Positions 10,846-24,500 of a stretch of 57,277 nucleotides of DNA are shown here, in pieces. Each line of letters starts with the position of its first letter. Position 1 is the stretch's first letter. Location of the stretch: the NCBI GenBank assembly GCA_000310025.1, contig FN649750.1, forward strand, positions 142,219-199,495, in the 5' to 3' direction. Source of the stretch: Ectocarpus siliculosus. Its lineage: Eukaryota > Sar > Phaeophyceae > Ectocarpales > Ectocarpaceae. The notes below the pieces were generated by a model. That model was given only the letters and a program-made list of their open reading frames with translations, had not been told where the DNA came from and did not search any database. The translations under genes and the position numbers were made by a program.

Positions 10846-13800
10846 CTAAGCGGTAGCCGCAGCCCCCCCCCCGCTATCCCCGCAAGGGTGCTGCACCCCG
10901 CGGGAACTCGACATCGTGCCGTACCCCCGCCGATCTAGCCCGCAATTACGGCTCCCCCCACCGTCGCCGCTGCCGGGCGTCCTAGGGGTGGACACGACTG
11001 CTTGCAAGACGAGGGGCGGCCCTGCCGCTGCTGCTGCAGTTGGCGGTGCCGCTGTTGCTGCTGTTGGCGGTGCTGTTGCTGCTGCTGTTGGTGGCGGTGG
11101 TGCCGTCGCGCTACTAGCGACCGTTGCCGCTGCCGCTGCCGCTGCCGCTGCCGCTGCCGCTGTGACGAAGCCCACGTTGTTACGGCTGTACACGCGGTGG
11201 TTGTCGGCGCCGGCGCCGGAGGCGCTCGCCGCTGTCACAAGCCCACCCTTGCTGCTCCCACTGCTCCCGCTGGTGCTGCTGCTGTTGGCGGCTGCTGTTG
11301 TGACGAACCCGGCGCTCTCGCGGCCGCTGGTGCTGCGGACGGTGGTGCTAGTACCGTCGAGGCTCCGCGGAAACGCTGACGCGGAAGCGCCCCTGATGTT
11401 GTCGGCAGGCTGGAAAATTGCAGATACGGAAGATGGGCAATGAAAGAGGTTGGACGAGTGGGTGAGCATGATTCAACGTGATAAACATGCAAGTGTCGGT
11501 TGCCCTTGGGGTGATGCGACTCAGTAACGGTAACGAGGGGCGGTGGAAGTACCGCCTCTTGGCATGTAACGCGCAACTCGTTCCTCATGGCCGTGCAACA
11601 CCCTCCGTGCGATACCGATGTTTACGGTAGTCTTCATGTGTTCACATCTCCCACTCCACCTGATAGCACCTATCCATGCCATTCAGTTTTTTTTTGCGGT
11701 GCACTTCGCCTGAGTAGGTCTCTCTCGGCAGCGGAACACGACTACAAAAACCGGAGAAAAAAAAAAACAGTTGTCAAAACACTGTCGGCAACGCGAGCGC
11801 AGTACGCACACACCCACGGCAGGGTGCTCCTGCACGGGTCACCACAAGCAATGACCACCTGGGAATCGACTTCCGGCAGCTCAGCTTCCATCACGAAGGC
11901 ATCCTCTCCGTCCGAGTAGTAGGACGAGGCAACGCCGGCAACCTTGTAGCCGAGGAGCTCTTCGTACAGACGGATAGCCCCCCGGTTCGATTTTCTCACG
12001 TGCAGCGAGACCTTGTTGGCCTTGTAGTGGTAGTTCATCTGTCGTTTTTGGTTTCAATTCAAACGTGCATGTGTTGGAAACGTATGGGATAGGGAAAAGG
12101 TTGCGCTTAGCCTTAAACGCTGCATACTTGACGGAGCACCAATGTGGTACAAGCGACAATGACGGGAGTGCATACAACATGTGCTTGTTGAGCAATCGTT
12201 CCAGCATTCGTGTGAACCTGGGTCTGCACCTGTAAGCAAACCCAGTGCCTTAAAGAACCTCGAAAAGCTGGGACTTGAGGGGTGGGTGGGCAATCTTCAC
12301 GAGTCGAAAAAACTAAAAAAAAACTTACCGGGAAGATGATGGTGACAGTCGATTGCCTTGATCTAAAATAGTACCAAAGCGTGCAGTAGTGCTTGAATAT
12401 TCCGGTGGGTGATTAGTGATAAGCTTATGTTGTTTGCAGCAGCGGCAAGCTTTGGTCAGCAAAACATCCTCGCACACCTCCCACCCTACCCATGAGCGGC
12501 GGTACAACAACGAAGCAGAGAACATCGGAGGCTATGGTTTTACTCAAAACGAGAGCATGAACGACCGGGATCACGCAATCATGACACCAAAACGAACCAA
12601 AACATCACTTTCCGCAACAACCTCGGCAAAAAAAAAAAAAAACGCAATGCAGCCTTCTCTCTCACCCGCTCGTGAAGCATGTCCATGAGCTGACTCGCTG
12701 CGCCGCACCTCCGGAAGCCGGGCAAGACTGCAAGAGAGGTAACGTGCCCCGTCGGCGGGGGAATCGCCATCGCACCCCCCCTGCCGCTCTTCTGAGTTCT
12801 ACATGACCATCCGGGCAGGGCCGTGTTGGTGTTGGTGTTGGCGTTGGCGTTGGCGTGGTTAACCTCTATCCGTCCGAGGACATAACCGACAACCTGTGGC
12901 TGTTGGTCCTCCTGCAAAACAAAAAACGACCGAACGAAAAAAAGTTGAGCTTCGGTGGTTGGGTGGGAAGGCAGCATGTATGGCAGGCAGAAGGAGGGGA
13001 GCTTGCTAAGACACAGATAAAGGACAGCAGCAACAGAGGGCAGGGAGAGCGAGCGGTAGATTGAGAGAGAAGGGGCATGGGGCACTACGCCAAGCTTCGA
13101 TATTCATTTTGAGAGGAATGGCACAAGCATCGTGGCGTAATGCGGCAAACGGTTTCGATGTTTCGATGTTTAGATCGAGGACACAACAACCGAAAATCAA
13201 AGTCTCATGTTGAGGGTGGATGCATGAATCATGACATGGTGCGTCAAACGGTTTGAATCGACAAAAGGAGACATCCAGCTTCAGATTTTCATTAATAGGG
13301 GGTGGGCGAATGCATGCATCATCACGCAGTGCGTCAAACGGCTTGAGTCGGGGACACAAGACACGGAGAACACAAGACGCCGAGAACACGAGACACAGAG
13401 AGCACAAAACACAAAACTTCAAAACATTTTGAGCCTGGGAGAAAGCATCATGACGTACAGTAGTGCATCAAACGGCTTGAATCGAAAGCAGAAAACAGAA
13501 AACAGAAAACAGAAAACAGGAAATAAAACAGAAAACAACTCACGTTCCGTCGTCGGTCAGCATGCTCCGCCACCAGCGCTAACTCCGGCCAATCCTTAAT
13601 ATGTGTGTCGTAAAACTGCCAACAAATAACCAAAGAAGGGGATGGATGTAGCAAAAGGACCGACAGGGTTCACGCCTTGTGTACGTGATCAGCGTTGATG
13701 GATGCTTGGATGTGCACGTGATCGACTTGCGCAAGGAGAATGCCACGCAAGATTGTGCGCTTGCAGCACAGCACCAATGTCAACGAGGGCTGAAACAACA

Positions 13801-14532
13801 AAGACACACACAAAAAATCGCGAGGGGACCAAGCTTGCTTTGTCGACTTTAGGGATCACAAGGACAAGTTTTTTATTTCAAGCTCCCACTTTCGTTGGCG
13901 CATGTATCAGGCAATCTGTTTTGTAGGGCTGGAATGATGTAGGCTGCACAGGACGATGGAAAGATCGCTTCAGAATTTGGGGACAACTGGGACAGCAGTG
14001 AAATCTGCTTCAGACAAGCAACAGGATCATTTCTCCAACAAATGTCAACAGCAGCCACCGAAGAACTACCATCACCACCAACAACAACAACAACACAATC
14101 CTCTCCCATGACCATCAACACGAAAAGCCCCAGATACACAACAATTGCCTCCACCGTCATCCCCATCAGCAACAGCAACAACAAACACACCGCCAACCAA
14201 GCTACAACAGCAAGCTCCAGATGGACATCCTCACTCCACGCCCCTCTCACACAAGCAGTCCTCACATCCGTGGAGTAGTTCTCGGGGAGCGTCTCTAGGT
14301 TGCAGTGCCGGATGGACTTGATGTCGCTCTTTCTCGCCAGCCGGAAGTCGAAGTCCGACGGCCGAAGAACGTCTTCGCACTTTGCGTTCGAGCTGAGGGC
14401 GGACAAGAAGAACAGCCTCGCATTTTCTCGAATTATCTGCGGCGGCGGCGGAGGAGGCGATTTCGTTCGACGGACGGCATCACGATCACGATAGTCACTG
14501 CACGTTGCCTGGGGTGTTTGTGGATTGGCCAA
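10846..14532 (-). CDS. NAA10: NAA10/ARD1-like N-alpha-acetyltransferase, NatA catalytic subunit
   Basis: Exons in gene order: A, up to 14532 to 14266; B, 13615-13544; C, 12911-12666; D, 12038-11859; E, 11409-10846. All internal junctions are GT/AG with codons intact at every boundary. Exon A holds FRLARKSDIKSIRHCNLETL then PENYS, matching the NAA10 start (substrate-binding LPENY). Exon B gives FYDTHIKDWPELALVAE. Exon C gives VVGYVLGRIE and GHVTSLAVLPGFRRCGAASQ; RRCGAA fits the R/Q-x-x-G-x-G/A acetyl-CoA motif. Exon D gives VSLHVRKSNRGAIRLYEE and YYSDGEDAFVM, diagnostic of NAA10 rather than NAA20. NatA acetylates Ser, Ala, Thr, Gly and similar N-termini at the ribosome with NAA15. Oddities: an insert coding alternating Asn-Ala/Asn-Thr from a microsatellite, a 187-residue Ala/Ser-rich tail, and an N-terminal extension of about 65 residues if ATG 14532 is used. 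That ATG lies inside a tandem repeat, so the true first exon may be elsewhere. Confidence 0.87.
11100..11165. repeat. (GCCGCT)n coding repeat in NAA10 tail
   Basis: GCCGCT units at about 11119-11162 encode, on the minus strand, a run of about 13 alanines within exon E. Neighbouring GCTGTTGGCGGT-type units encode further Ala-rich repeats. The tail is therefore built largely from expanded triplet and hexamer repeats. Confidence 0.8.
12820..12860. repeat. GTTGGT/GTTGGC microsatellite inside NAA10 exon C
   Basis: Hexamer units GTTGGT and GTTGGC (12823-12858) are read on the minus strand as Asn-Thr and Asn-Ala repeats. They fall between the GYVLGRIE strand and the GHVTSLAV strand, a loop that is short in other NAA10 proteins. 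Confidence 0.75.
13120..13535. repeat. Four-copy interspersed repeat plus AAAACAG microsatellite, NAA10 intron
   Basis: A segment of about 40 bp with core GTGCGTCAAACGG(C/T)TTGAATCG preceded by GCATCATGAC occurs at about 13124-13160, 13221-13260, 13311-13350 and 13444-13484, spaced 90-130 bp. The last copy is followed by an AAAACAG run (about 13487-13535) that reaches to within a few bases of the exon-B donor. Confidence 0.75.
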
Positions 14533-14625
14533 CGCCGGTTTGTGGAACGTCCAACGCAGGTTTGCGGAACGTCAAACAGAGGCTTGTGGGACGTCAAACA
14601 GAGGCTTGTGGGCCGTCAAACGGAG
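14516..14625. repeat. Five 22-bp tandem repeats at the NAA10 5' end
   Basis: Five consecutive 22-bp units of the form G(T/C)TTGTGGNACGTCAAACNGAG, with ACGTC and CGTCAAAC cores best conserved in units 3-5. The array overlaps the possible NAA10 start codon at 14532 and runs into the upstream region, so it may be promoter-proximal. ACGT cores are typical bZIP contacts, but binding is speculation. Confidence 0.8.
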
Positions 14626-17600
14626 GGCGACGAAGCAAAGAAAAACAATGCGTTGGTGGGGGCAGCACCGATACTTGGGAGGGATGGCGAAACGCTACAA
14701 ATTTTTGGTTGCGAACCGGCTGTTCTACGCAACCTGTTGCTGCTTCTGATACCATTGGTATCTGCATCAGGCTTGCGGCGGCCAGTTCGTGGGAACGATT
14801 ATAAATTGACGTCTTCTAGTTTCGATACGCTGGGGAAGCTGCTGCGATGCACAAACGCGGGTGCAGCAAACGGATCAGCTGGAAATGGTTTCAAGTTCAA
14901 CCTGCTCGGAAGTGCTGCCCTCAGTTGCACGTCAAAGAACACAACTACAATGCATTCGTACCGTATGTATGTAAATTGTAGCAAGCCGGGTCGTTGCGGA
15001 GAAATCCTGCTGTCGCCTACGTACAAGCACTGTTGATTTGTCTCCAACACTTTGCAAAATCCCATAATAGTCTAGGCCGGCACTAGCAGGCGCCAACGGC
15101 ACCACGGCCGAGGAAAATCTACTCATGTCTACATAAAATGCAAGAGACCATGCAGGGCAGCAGGCGTGTGTGTTATCGACGGCCGCCGCTGTGTTGTTGT
15201 GCTGTCGACGAAAGGCGGATGGCGCCGGGCGACCGCTACTCCGTTTGCGTAATATACCTCGGTACATTGCCTATGCCTCGAAATGGAGCCAAATATCAGT
15301 ATCTGTCGCGAAAACGGCAGTGGTGCACTGGTCTTGTCGACCACCAAATGAAAACGTTTCGTTTGAAAGTGGAATCCTCTACGTCGCGAGCGTAATCGAG
15401 CCTTTGGTATCGGTCCAGCGGGCGTGGCATCGACGGCGCGTTACTGCTGTAGACGCAAGCAAATGTGTTTTGAAAATTGGTGTGTGCTTGATTGTTGATC
15501 GCGCTCACAAGCAATCCCACTTATATGTGCGACAGGAGCATGCGAGAGTACGAAAACTCCATCACGCTCGAGGATCCAATCGAAGCGACTGGTGTACCTC
15601 CCTCCAACGCAAAGGAACAGCACTAACACACACGGCGTCAAGCATGTGTGCTGCACGCGCGTACACGTCTCATGTCCGCCCTCCCGGCACCGCTTGTTCC
15701 GTCAACCACTTACCATGTTTGGAACTCTTGCAGCACTCAAAAACGAGAGAATGGCGCCCAACAGTCTTTCCGCCGGGGGCGGGCGAGTGTGGCTCAATCC
15801 TGGCACGTCACCGAGTCTCCTTCGAAGGGGCTGTGCTGAACGTCTTGGCTCCGTTAGCAAGCCCAACAAACTTCGAGTGGGCGGAAATCTGGGTTTCCAA
15901 AAACTATAAGTTGGATATTTCAGGAGGGGGGGCTGTGCATGTCGCCCACCATTCGTCTGTTTCAAGTCTGTTTGCTGTTTGGTCTGTTTCCCATCTCCTT
16001 CTGTCTCCCTGTAGCAACGTCGGGCATGGTACAGGTAGAACACCTCGAGGTTCGAGTTGTTGGCTTCCTAACGAGGGTAATCGTGAATTCCCATGACCAT
16101 AAACATACACACAGGCGGGGGAACGGGAAACGAGGTATCTGCCCTTGGGTAACCCGGCTGCTTTATGCCAATGAGGACATGGCTTGCTTCCTACATGGTA
16201 TGCATGCACCCGCTGCTTTTGTCTCCAAGACAAATACACCCACTTTATGTTTTCGCTGGTGGTTGGGACGCTCTCTGGGTGGATCGCATTTGTCGGGATT
16301 GTTTGTTTTCACTTGAACTCTTTCAATTTTGCGACCGCTTTGGACACGGCAAGGTGAGAGCGTGCAAGGTATTATAGCGTGCAAGCCGGAAACTACATGA
16401 ACAGCGGCCGCAGTAGATTTAAATCCCTCCATCATCAGTGGAAACAGATACCTGTAGTGTACCCGACGTGACCTCCCATGCCATCGATTTCACCTGGAGG
16501 TTTTTCTGCCTTGCTCGGGTGACATTGAGGTGGAGGATAAAAGGCGGAGACACAGACCAAACACACGCAGACAGTTGCGTCTACGCTGATCCGCTGTGGA
16601 GCGCACAGAATCAACCAGCAACAACCGACCGTGGCCGCTGCCACGAGTACACAAGTACGCCTCTGCTCTGTACTGCATGTACACCGAAACACTTGAAAGC
16701 ATACAACGAACAAGGTTTCGCAGACTACTGAAAAAACACACCATGGCATTATGCAGGACGTCGAAGGATCACCATCTAGCCCTATAACTCCTCTATATTG
16801 AATAGTGCACTCTCATATACATACGTCCAGCAAACAAGAAGACCCGCCCATCGACACAACCTTCACGCAGAACCGCTGGTGGTCTATAACAAAGCCGTAG
16901 AACGACCCCGCCTCCTGCCCAAGGCACACACACTTGCCGCTTTCTGGTACTTGTAGAGGTCGCGGGCAGCAAGTGCAAGATGCGCAGCAAAGCATGTTCG
17001 TCTTTTTCGTGGATCGCCTCACAAATCGAGATTTAGCAGCGCTACCATGCAGTATACCGCGACAAAAAAAAGCTTGTGCTCTTGTCCATGTCCCTCTGGC
17101 CAAATCAACCATCTGCAATGACAGTGACCACTAGAAGAAGCGGGGGCCAGCAAACGTACCGAGAGTTGCACACGCGGTAGCCGGCGGGAGCAATTCATCA
17201 CCCTTTGACTGACCTACACGCCGCTGACAATACCGAATCACCATCACGGATTGCAATGTCTCCTGCTTCGCAGAAAATTGAGATCCATACTCTGGAGCTC
17301 CTGCGGTAGTTAATGGTGGCAAACAAGCCACGATTTTAGAACGCGATCTTCGGTCTTTCCAAGCCAAACCCAACAAACACAATTGGATAGCGAATTAACA
17401 GAAAGGAACAAGTCCAGTTACAAAGTTACATGGAACCTTTACCGTGAACTACGACATGTACTACACCAAACAGTCAACGGCGAACACGAACGCGTGTTTA
17501 CCTTGCCAGTTGCAGGTTACAGAGCCATCTCTCGCGGAATCCCACCTTGTCAGATAAGCGAAAAATATTCCGGCTGCTGCTGCTGCTGCTGCTTCTGCTT

Positions 17601-18532
17601 CTACCACTACTACTGGTTATGTTTCTCCTAGCTGAAAGGCCCACCCCGCCCGAAATGAAGTTTGTGATAAGGACGAACCTTTGCACCCGATCGAAAGAAA
17701 GGAGAGACCACGGGACACCAAAAAATAAAAAACAAAAAGGAACGACAACAGAGGGGGTAGATTACAAACCAAGGCGTTGCGCGAGAGCACTTGACTTTTC
17801 GAACCTACAGGACGCACCCACCCACACACCATACCGTCCTTTTCCACTCTTCCGTCCAACGGCAAACTCGACTCCCCACACCCCGCCCGTCCCTACCAGT
17901 ACACATGCTGCCGACCTCTCCCATCTACGACTACAGTATGCCTGAAATTCTACAACAATTCACAAAAGATTTCCGTGGGTATCTCAGTAACCATGCATCA
18001 GGCACACGTGGTCAACACATAGTGGTGGCGATCGAACAAAAGCGGGACCTCTACCCAATGTCGACGCTTTTCAGCAAGGCATTGTTGCGGCCCTTGGCCA
18101 GTGTCACAATCAAAAGGGGCCAAAACACGCCTCCTGGAGAAATGAACCCAACGGAAGGGCACATGGTGCGACGGCTACACGTTGCTGGAAGGGGGTCCAA
18201 ACCAACACGCAACCAAAATGCCCATATATCCTACATGCATGTGACGTGCCATTACATATATGAGCGACCAAACCGCCAGCGGGACCGTAGCTCTCTTGAG
18301 TAAGAACGTTCCGAAAAACATCAAACCCCACAAATGGCCGACATCTGCACCATGGGAGCGCAACCGAAACCCCCGTCAGCCAGTCAGTTGTTGAGTCCCG
18401 GTGGCGGGTGCCCTTCGCAACCATATCATCGCCCTGCACAGCTGCACAGCACCTGGTCTTCATCCTCGCCATTGCCGTACACCATTCAGGCCATGGATCT
18501 CCCCTGCTATGCACACCCAATCACCACCCGGG
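14626..18532. other. Intergenic region between NAA10 and TPS
   Basis: The region lies upstream of NAA10 and downstream of TPS, both transcribed on the minus strand. It has an open + frame at 15170-16096 and several shorter ones, none with recognised motifs. A Cys-rich minus-strand frame at 16813-17118 is listed separately. Otherwise I see only short AT- or CA-rich tracts and a (CTG)n stretch near 17575-17605. Confidence 0.45.
16813..17118 (-). CDS. Possible cysteine-rich small protein (unrecognised)
   Basis: An open frame of 101 codons ends at 16813. Its C-terminal two thirds contain regularly spaced cysteines (CCASCTCCP, KCVCLG, RFCVKV, SSCLLDVCI), which hints at a disulfide-rich or metal-binding fold. 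No family can be named, no convincing upstream exon was found, and codon bias cannot be assessed by eye. It may equally be a chance frame in noncoding DNA. Confidence 0.22.
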   Translation of the reverse strand: MQMVDLARGTWTRAQAFFCRGILHGSAAKSRFVRRSTKKTNMLCCASCTCCPRPLQVPESGKCVCLGQEAGSFYGFVIDHQRFCVKVVSMGGSSCLLDVCI

Positions 18533-21500
18533 CTACATTAACGAACGCGCGAGGAACGACTCCAATCGCGCGCCCCCCTTCGACGAGCTCCCCACCCCGT
18601 CCACCCCGCCGCGGCCCTGCTGTCGCTCGGCGGCAGCGGCGGCAGCATCAGCGGGGTCCTTCTTGTCCGTGCCCGCCATTCTCGACAGCGTCTGAGCCAC
18701 CTCGGAGGGGTCGTTGACGTAGAAGTTTGCGTGGGTGGGCTTCTTCCCCACCATGCACGTGTAGAGGCGGATGTTGTCCATCTCGGCCTGTGTCATCTCG
18801 TCGTTCGACCTGGAATAACAAGCCATGGGCGGGCACAGGCGGTTCCAACATTATTATTGACTGATTGTTAATCGTCTACGATTGATCAGTACGGACAGAT
18901 GGAGGTACTGCGAAGAGAGATCGGAAAGCGGTTTTCAATGTGAACACAGCAACAACTACAACATTGATCACCACTGCTGTTACGGGACGGGGCACCGTAA
19001 CCTGTGATCCTCTCTCTTCCAACAGAGAATATTCCAACACTCCGACCATCTCCACCCTACTACCACATACGTAGCACACAACACGACATGTGGGGTAACC
19101 CGCCATTGACAACGAAGTGTACGCAGAACATGAAGGATCCTTTCTTGCTCTGGGACGGTAGACAGCATATTGGCAACAACCTCTTAGCGCTGCATTCCAG
19201 CAGTGACCCCTTGGGTCAAGTCTTTGTGGGGACGTTTTCCGTCACTCGCGTTTTCGGCGTTCATCCGAAATGAGCTATCGTAGGTGACGCAAGATACCAC
19301 AGCCCCTGGACTGATTTCCAAAGCTCGACTATTCCACGGTCTCGTCAGACCTCGACACCTTAGTCCTCAATATGCTTATCGTCACCCGCACTTTCGGCGC
19401 CCGTCTAAAACGGTCTATCCGTTATCGGTCTTCAACATCCCATCATAGTCCTCTCAACATCTCATCTTAGTCCTGAACATCTTGTCGTAGTCCTCAACAT
19501 CGTAGGGTTCGGGTTAAGGTTAACTGTCGTTCTCTCTCGACGGTGGCTCGACGCATACCGTACGCACCCCGTCTGGTCTCCCGCCTGCGCCAAGAAGGAG
19601 TACACCGCCGAGAACATCTGCTCGTCGCTGGCGTCGTCCCCCACGCAGAACACGAAGTCCGGGTTGCAGCCGCGCCTCTCCTTCTGTGTCCTGAGGATGG
19701 TGCTCACGACCACGCCCTTGTGCAAGCGCTTCGGCACCACCTGTGCAAAAAGAAAAAGACGGGTTAAATGAGCCGAAATTGTGGCATGGTGCTCAAGGCT
19801 GCTTCGAAGTGCAGACGGTGCATTGTTTGATACTGGGAGGCAGAGCTTCATGGGTAAAGTTACTTTGGCTACGCTATGAATGAACCGACCTCGTGTCGAT
19901 AGACTGCGGCTGGGCGTGGGCATGGCGGGTGTTGGTGGCGGGGTGTGGCATCAAGTGCATGCCAAAATGCGTCAGATCCAACATCTAATGCAGTCGCGGA
20001 ATCTTGGGGCGCAGTAAGCGGGACGTTGGGTTTGTCCAGCCGATCATGTTGTCCTCGTTGTGTCCAGACCAAGAGACGGGAGCTGTTTACACGAAAAAAG
20101 CAAAGTTGAACACTTTTCGTTTCTCACCTCGAGCGAACCCCTAAGGTGCTGCACCTTTACGTCGTACGCCGACAGCGCCACCTGCCGACAACCAAAAATA
20201 ACGAAAAACCAGGAACAGAACGGTCGTGCAAAACAAGACAGCTGAGGAGCAGTTTGGTGCAGACACATAATCCATCGAAGTCGCCATAGATAAGCCAATT
20301 AATGAATAGTAAAAATGAAGATGGCGGCAAGGTTGGCTTATCACTACTAACGATAACAACGGCCGCAGCCTGGCAGTACACAAGGGGCAATGTGAAAATC
20401 AAGCAGATATCGGAAGAGCGAGCAGTTCACGCATGCATTACCTCCAACCTTCCCGCAAGCAGCTGGCTGCGAATCCTGCGACGATTAAAGAAAATTTAGG
20501 TTCACAGGTCGGCGAGGTAGCACATTTTAACGTCGGTCTCAGGACCAATACGCCAAGAAAGAAGCCGACCACCCGCTTCTCTCCCACACAAGCTACGTAC
20601 AATTGTACCTCTTGTCTGATTCCAAACGAATCGCGCGCGGGAAATTCACACACAAAAAAAAAGCCTGTTGCCTTCACTCACCTCCAACTCCCCGTGCAGC
20701 TGCTTGGCCTGAGTCTGCCCCCACTCGGGGTCCGTGGAGTAGTAGCTCCAGGCCAGTCCAGAGTCTCGCATCTTGATGTTCGCCCCGTTCGTGTGTGCCG
20801 TGAACTTCTGCAGCAGAGGCAACGCGGCCGTTTTCACTTCATCCCAGTCGACACCGTAGTCGAACACCTGGCAGACGAAGAAAAATAACAATAAAAAAAA
20901 AGGAAACAAAAACAAGGCAAAATGAGCAACGGAATGTAGTACGAAGAAAAATAACGAAAAAAAGAAAAGAAACAAAAACAAGGCAAAATGAGCAATGGAG
21001 TGTGGTGGGGTAAAGAGGGACCAACAGGAGAAAAATAACATTTACTGGCAGGGGTAAGATGGCGGAAGAGGTCGGAATAGGAGGAGAATGATTGGGTCGA
21101 CTCGACTGTTTCGGTTGAGGATTCGGTTGGCGGTTGGGTCCATCTCTTGTTACTCCTTCAACCGCATTCTTGCGTAATACAAAACGCAGGTCTTCGCGGT
21201 AGAGATGCAACCCGTGCATCGCAACAAGCTAAAGAGGGCCATAGTGCGCACTACTTTTCCAAGGCAAAACGCGAAAAGATCCCACTAAGAACGCCATCCC
21301 GTTTCAGAACTCCGCCCTTTCGTATGCATGCGTATGCGTACCTCCCAGCTGCGTTCACTGGCCACCTCCACGGGCCACGAGAAGGCCAAGCCGTTGTTGG
21401 CCGCCAGACCCAGCCCGGGCACCGCCCCGACAGCCTGAACCAAACGGAAGTAGACAAGATGAAACGAAACCGCAGAAAAAAGAACGAGATCGAATGACAC

Positions 21501-24500
21501 CGAGCCCCACAATGTTGTAATAATACATCAAGTCCCCGACGGCCTGCACGACGAGGAACAAACGTGCCAATGACGAGTGAAACCGCCGTGGAACAAAACC
21601 AAATCAAACTTAGTGCTTTGTAGTGAAACGAACGTGTCATCCTGAACTGAACCGTGGGCATACGAACGAGATCAGTGCTCCGTAGTGAAAAAAAGCCGAT
21701 TAACGTGCATCGCCCCCCCGATAGACTGCATGACGTGGAAAGTGTCATGCTGAAAAAAAACGTGGGAATATGAACGTAATCAAAACTAGTGCTTCCCAGT
21801 GAAACGAGCGTGTCCGAGTGAAATGAAACTAAGGAACAAAAAAGAAAGAAAAAATAATGCATTGTCGTAGTGGAATAATGTGACTTGTCGAAGCCACAAG
21901 AGAATTTGTATATATTTTCATATACGGGGAAATCCCAACTTTGCCTCTGGATGAGTCATACAGGCTCATGCATTCACATGTATCCGGGGTCGGGAGGTGA
22001 ACGGCGTCCGCAATCGTCATGCATCATAGCGTCGACATATGATAGGCAGAAATATCATCACAGACGAAAATAGCTCCACCCGCTAGCATTGACAATATAC
22101 ATGGTCGGAAACTCATCTCACAAAAGCACCAGCCCCAGTGACGTCAGCAGCAGCAAACGATGCAGGCGTGCATCCCATGACGAATTTCCTTACAAAGCAC
22201 TCCACTGCCAACATTCCAAAACCACACACAAGATGTTCGCCTCAATTCAACACCAACACACACCTTCGCGACACTTACGTAGCACCCGCGTTACTTGAAA
22301 CGCTAACCCTAGACATCCGCATAACATTCAACCTCGCCCTCGTCCCCTCACGTTCATAAGCCCCTTGTCGTTAAGGCCGGAGACGATGAACACGGTGTTG
22401 GCCTTGTCCTCGCAGAGCTTCACCACAGCATCGTACGTAGGCTGGGGCAGCTTGCGCCCCGACGCGCTGGACATGTTCCTCTTCAGGTACTTGCCCAGTC
22501 CCTGCCAACATCGCAGGCCGAAGGAATAGGGGGGTCTCTTGTTTGATCTTGAGAACGGTTGCCCAGCCCATGCACAACAACATCGTTCACAAACAAAAAA
22601 TAAAAAAATCATAACAAAATAAAAGAACAACAGCAAACCATAGCAGACAGGAACAACAAAACCTTAACAGACAATAACAAGACCTAACAGACCAGTAATA
22701 GCATCAACGACACGCCTGAACAGAAAACAACAACAACAACAACAACAACAACAGCAGCAGCAGCAGCAGCGGGTGCAGTGAGAGCAACACCACCAAAAAC
22801 AACAACAACGCACCTCTTTTTCAAGGAGCGAGCCTCCGTAGTCGAGTAGGATAACCCTGCTCTTCGAGTGTCGGTACGCCGCCATCATGTCGTCCACGTC
22901 CAGGGGAGTGAAGTCCGTCATCGTCATCTCGTGCGTCAGCTCATTGGCCAAGCTCTGGAACCGAATTTTCCGAGGACAAGTGCAAAGAGTGCAAGTGGGT
23001 CACGCCAATTTAAGAACGCTCCAAAAAACGGGTGTAAATAGTTAAAACATGACATGGGTTTCCAAACTTGGAGGGTGGTTTATTCTATGCTTAATTGCTC
23101 TCCTCGCCCCCCCCCTGGGAACAACGCGTGTAGTCGAAACATGAAGTTCTTTAGCAAAAACGGAGTGAGGAGGGCGTTCTTTACGTCTGCTTCTTCCCTT
23201 GGTACTGTGTCTCACACCACATCACCCCCTTCATCTTCATCTTCATTCTCGTCTCGCGTGGGAAGTGCCCCACTCGCAAACCTCCCACATCAACATCAAC
23301 ACTTTTACTCCGCGCAGATATCCACGTCTGCCGTACGTCGGGAAACAATGGCCGCCTCTTAGACGTACACCCCTCCCCGCCTTACCTCTATCATCCCCAT
23401 TTTGGCGTTGATGTGCTGCCCTGTGAGTGAAAAAATGCATCTCAAGTCAAGACAGCACCGTGTGCCGTGAGAACAGTACCGTGAAAGGAGCAGGAAGGGG
23501 GTTCCCACCGCTGTTTGCGGGACAACACTGTGGAAAGATGCTATTGTGACGTCTTACCGCAGTCTCCTCGATGTGCGTGACGCTAGCCTCGTTTTTCATG
23601 GCCCACATGTCCAGCAGGGCCTTGACACCAAACGACAAAAACACCCCAAAAACAGGAAAGACACAGACAGGGAATTATTGTCATTCAGCATTCATCATTC
23701 AGCAGTGCCTGCAAATCAACCGCACACGCACACATACCAGCACGCACACATACCAACACACAACACATGCAGATCAAGACCCGGCATTTGGTCGCAGTGT
23801 CCCGTACTACTGTAAGATACTTGTCTCATTAATAGTTGCCATAGATTGCCTCCAGCGCTCGTAGATGTTGACGTCACTCCCAAAAACACTCCCAGAAACA
23901 ATAAACAGATTGGTCGCCGAACATTATCGGTTTCGATAGCATGCCTCATCATCTCAGATGCTTGTCCAAAGGACTCTCATGGGAATCCTCGAGTCCCCTT
24001 CAAGACTCTTAAAAGTGCGTCAAAAAGAATACGGCGGCAACCAACAATGACGGCAATGACTGACCACAGCAACAACAGCACCTGGTACGTCCAGAGAGCA
24101 GATGGCCTGGATGAGATGTACGGCAAGTCACGGTCTCGTCGCCCACTCCTAAAAATAACAAAGCACAAGAACAGACAAGGGGGGGGGGCAGCATGATACG
24201 AAAAAAACACATCTCAGAGCAGGTATATATTAGCTGTGGTCGAGAGTGTCGGCGAGACAAATAGCAACGCCACCGGAACTCAGCACTCGTGGACACGATC
24301 CACTGTGCGAGAAAAAATCTGCATTGCTCGCTACCCCTGTTGTACAGTTGAGACATCCGTCAGCAACAACTACAACAAATATCAAAACAACCGAAACCCA
24401 CCCGTACTGCAGAAAAACCACGTCCTATGCCGCACCTCGAACCGCCCATCATGCGCCCAGCTACAAGCAACAGCAACCATTCATCCCATCATGCGCCCAA

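Noticed and set aside
15170-16096. 308-codon + frame as a gene
   Set aside because: No recognisable motif, compositionally like surrounding intergenic DNA, with overlapping minus frames of similar quality.
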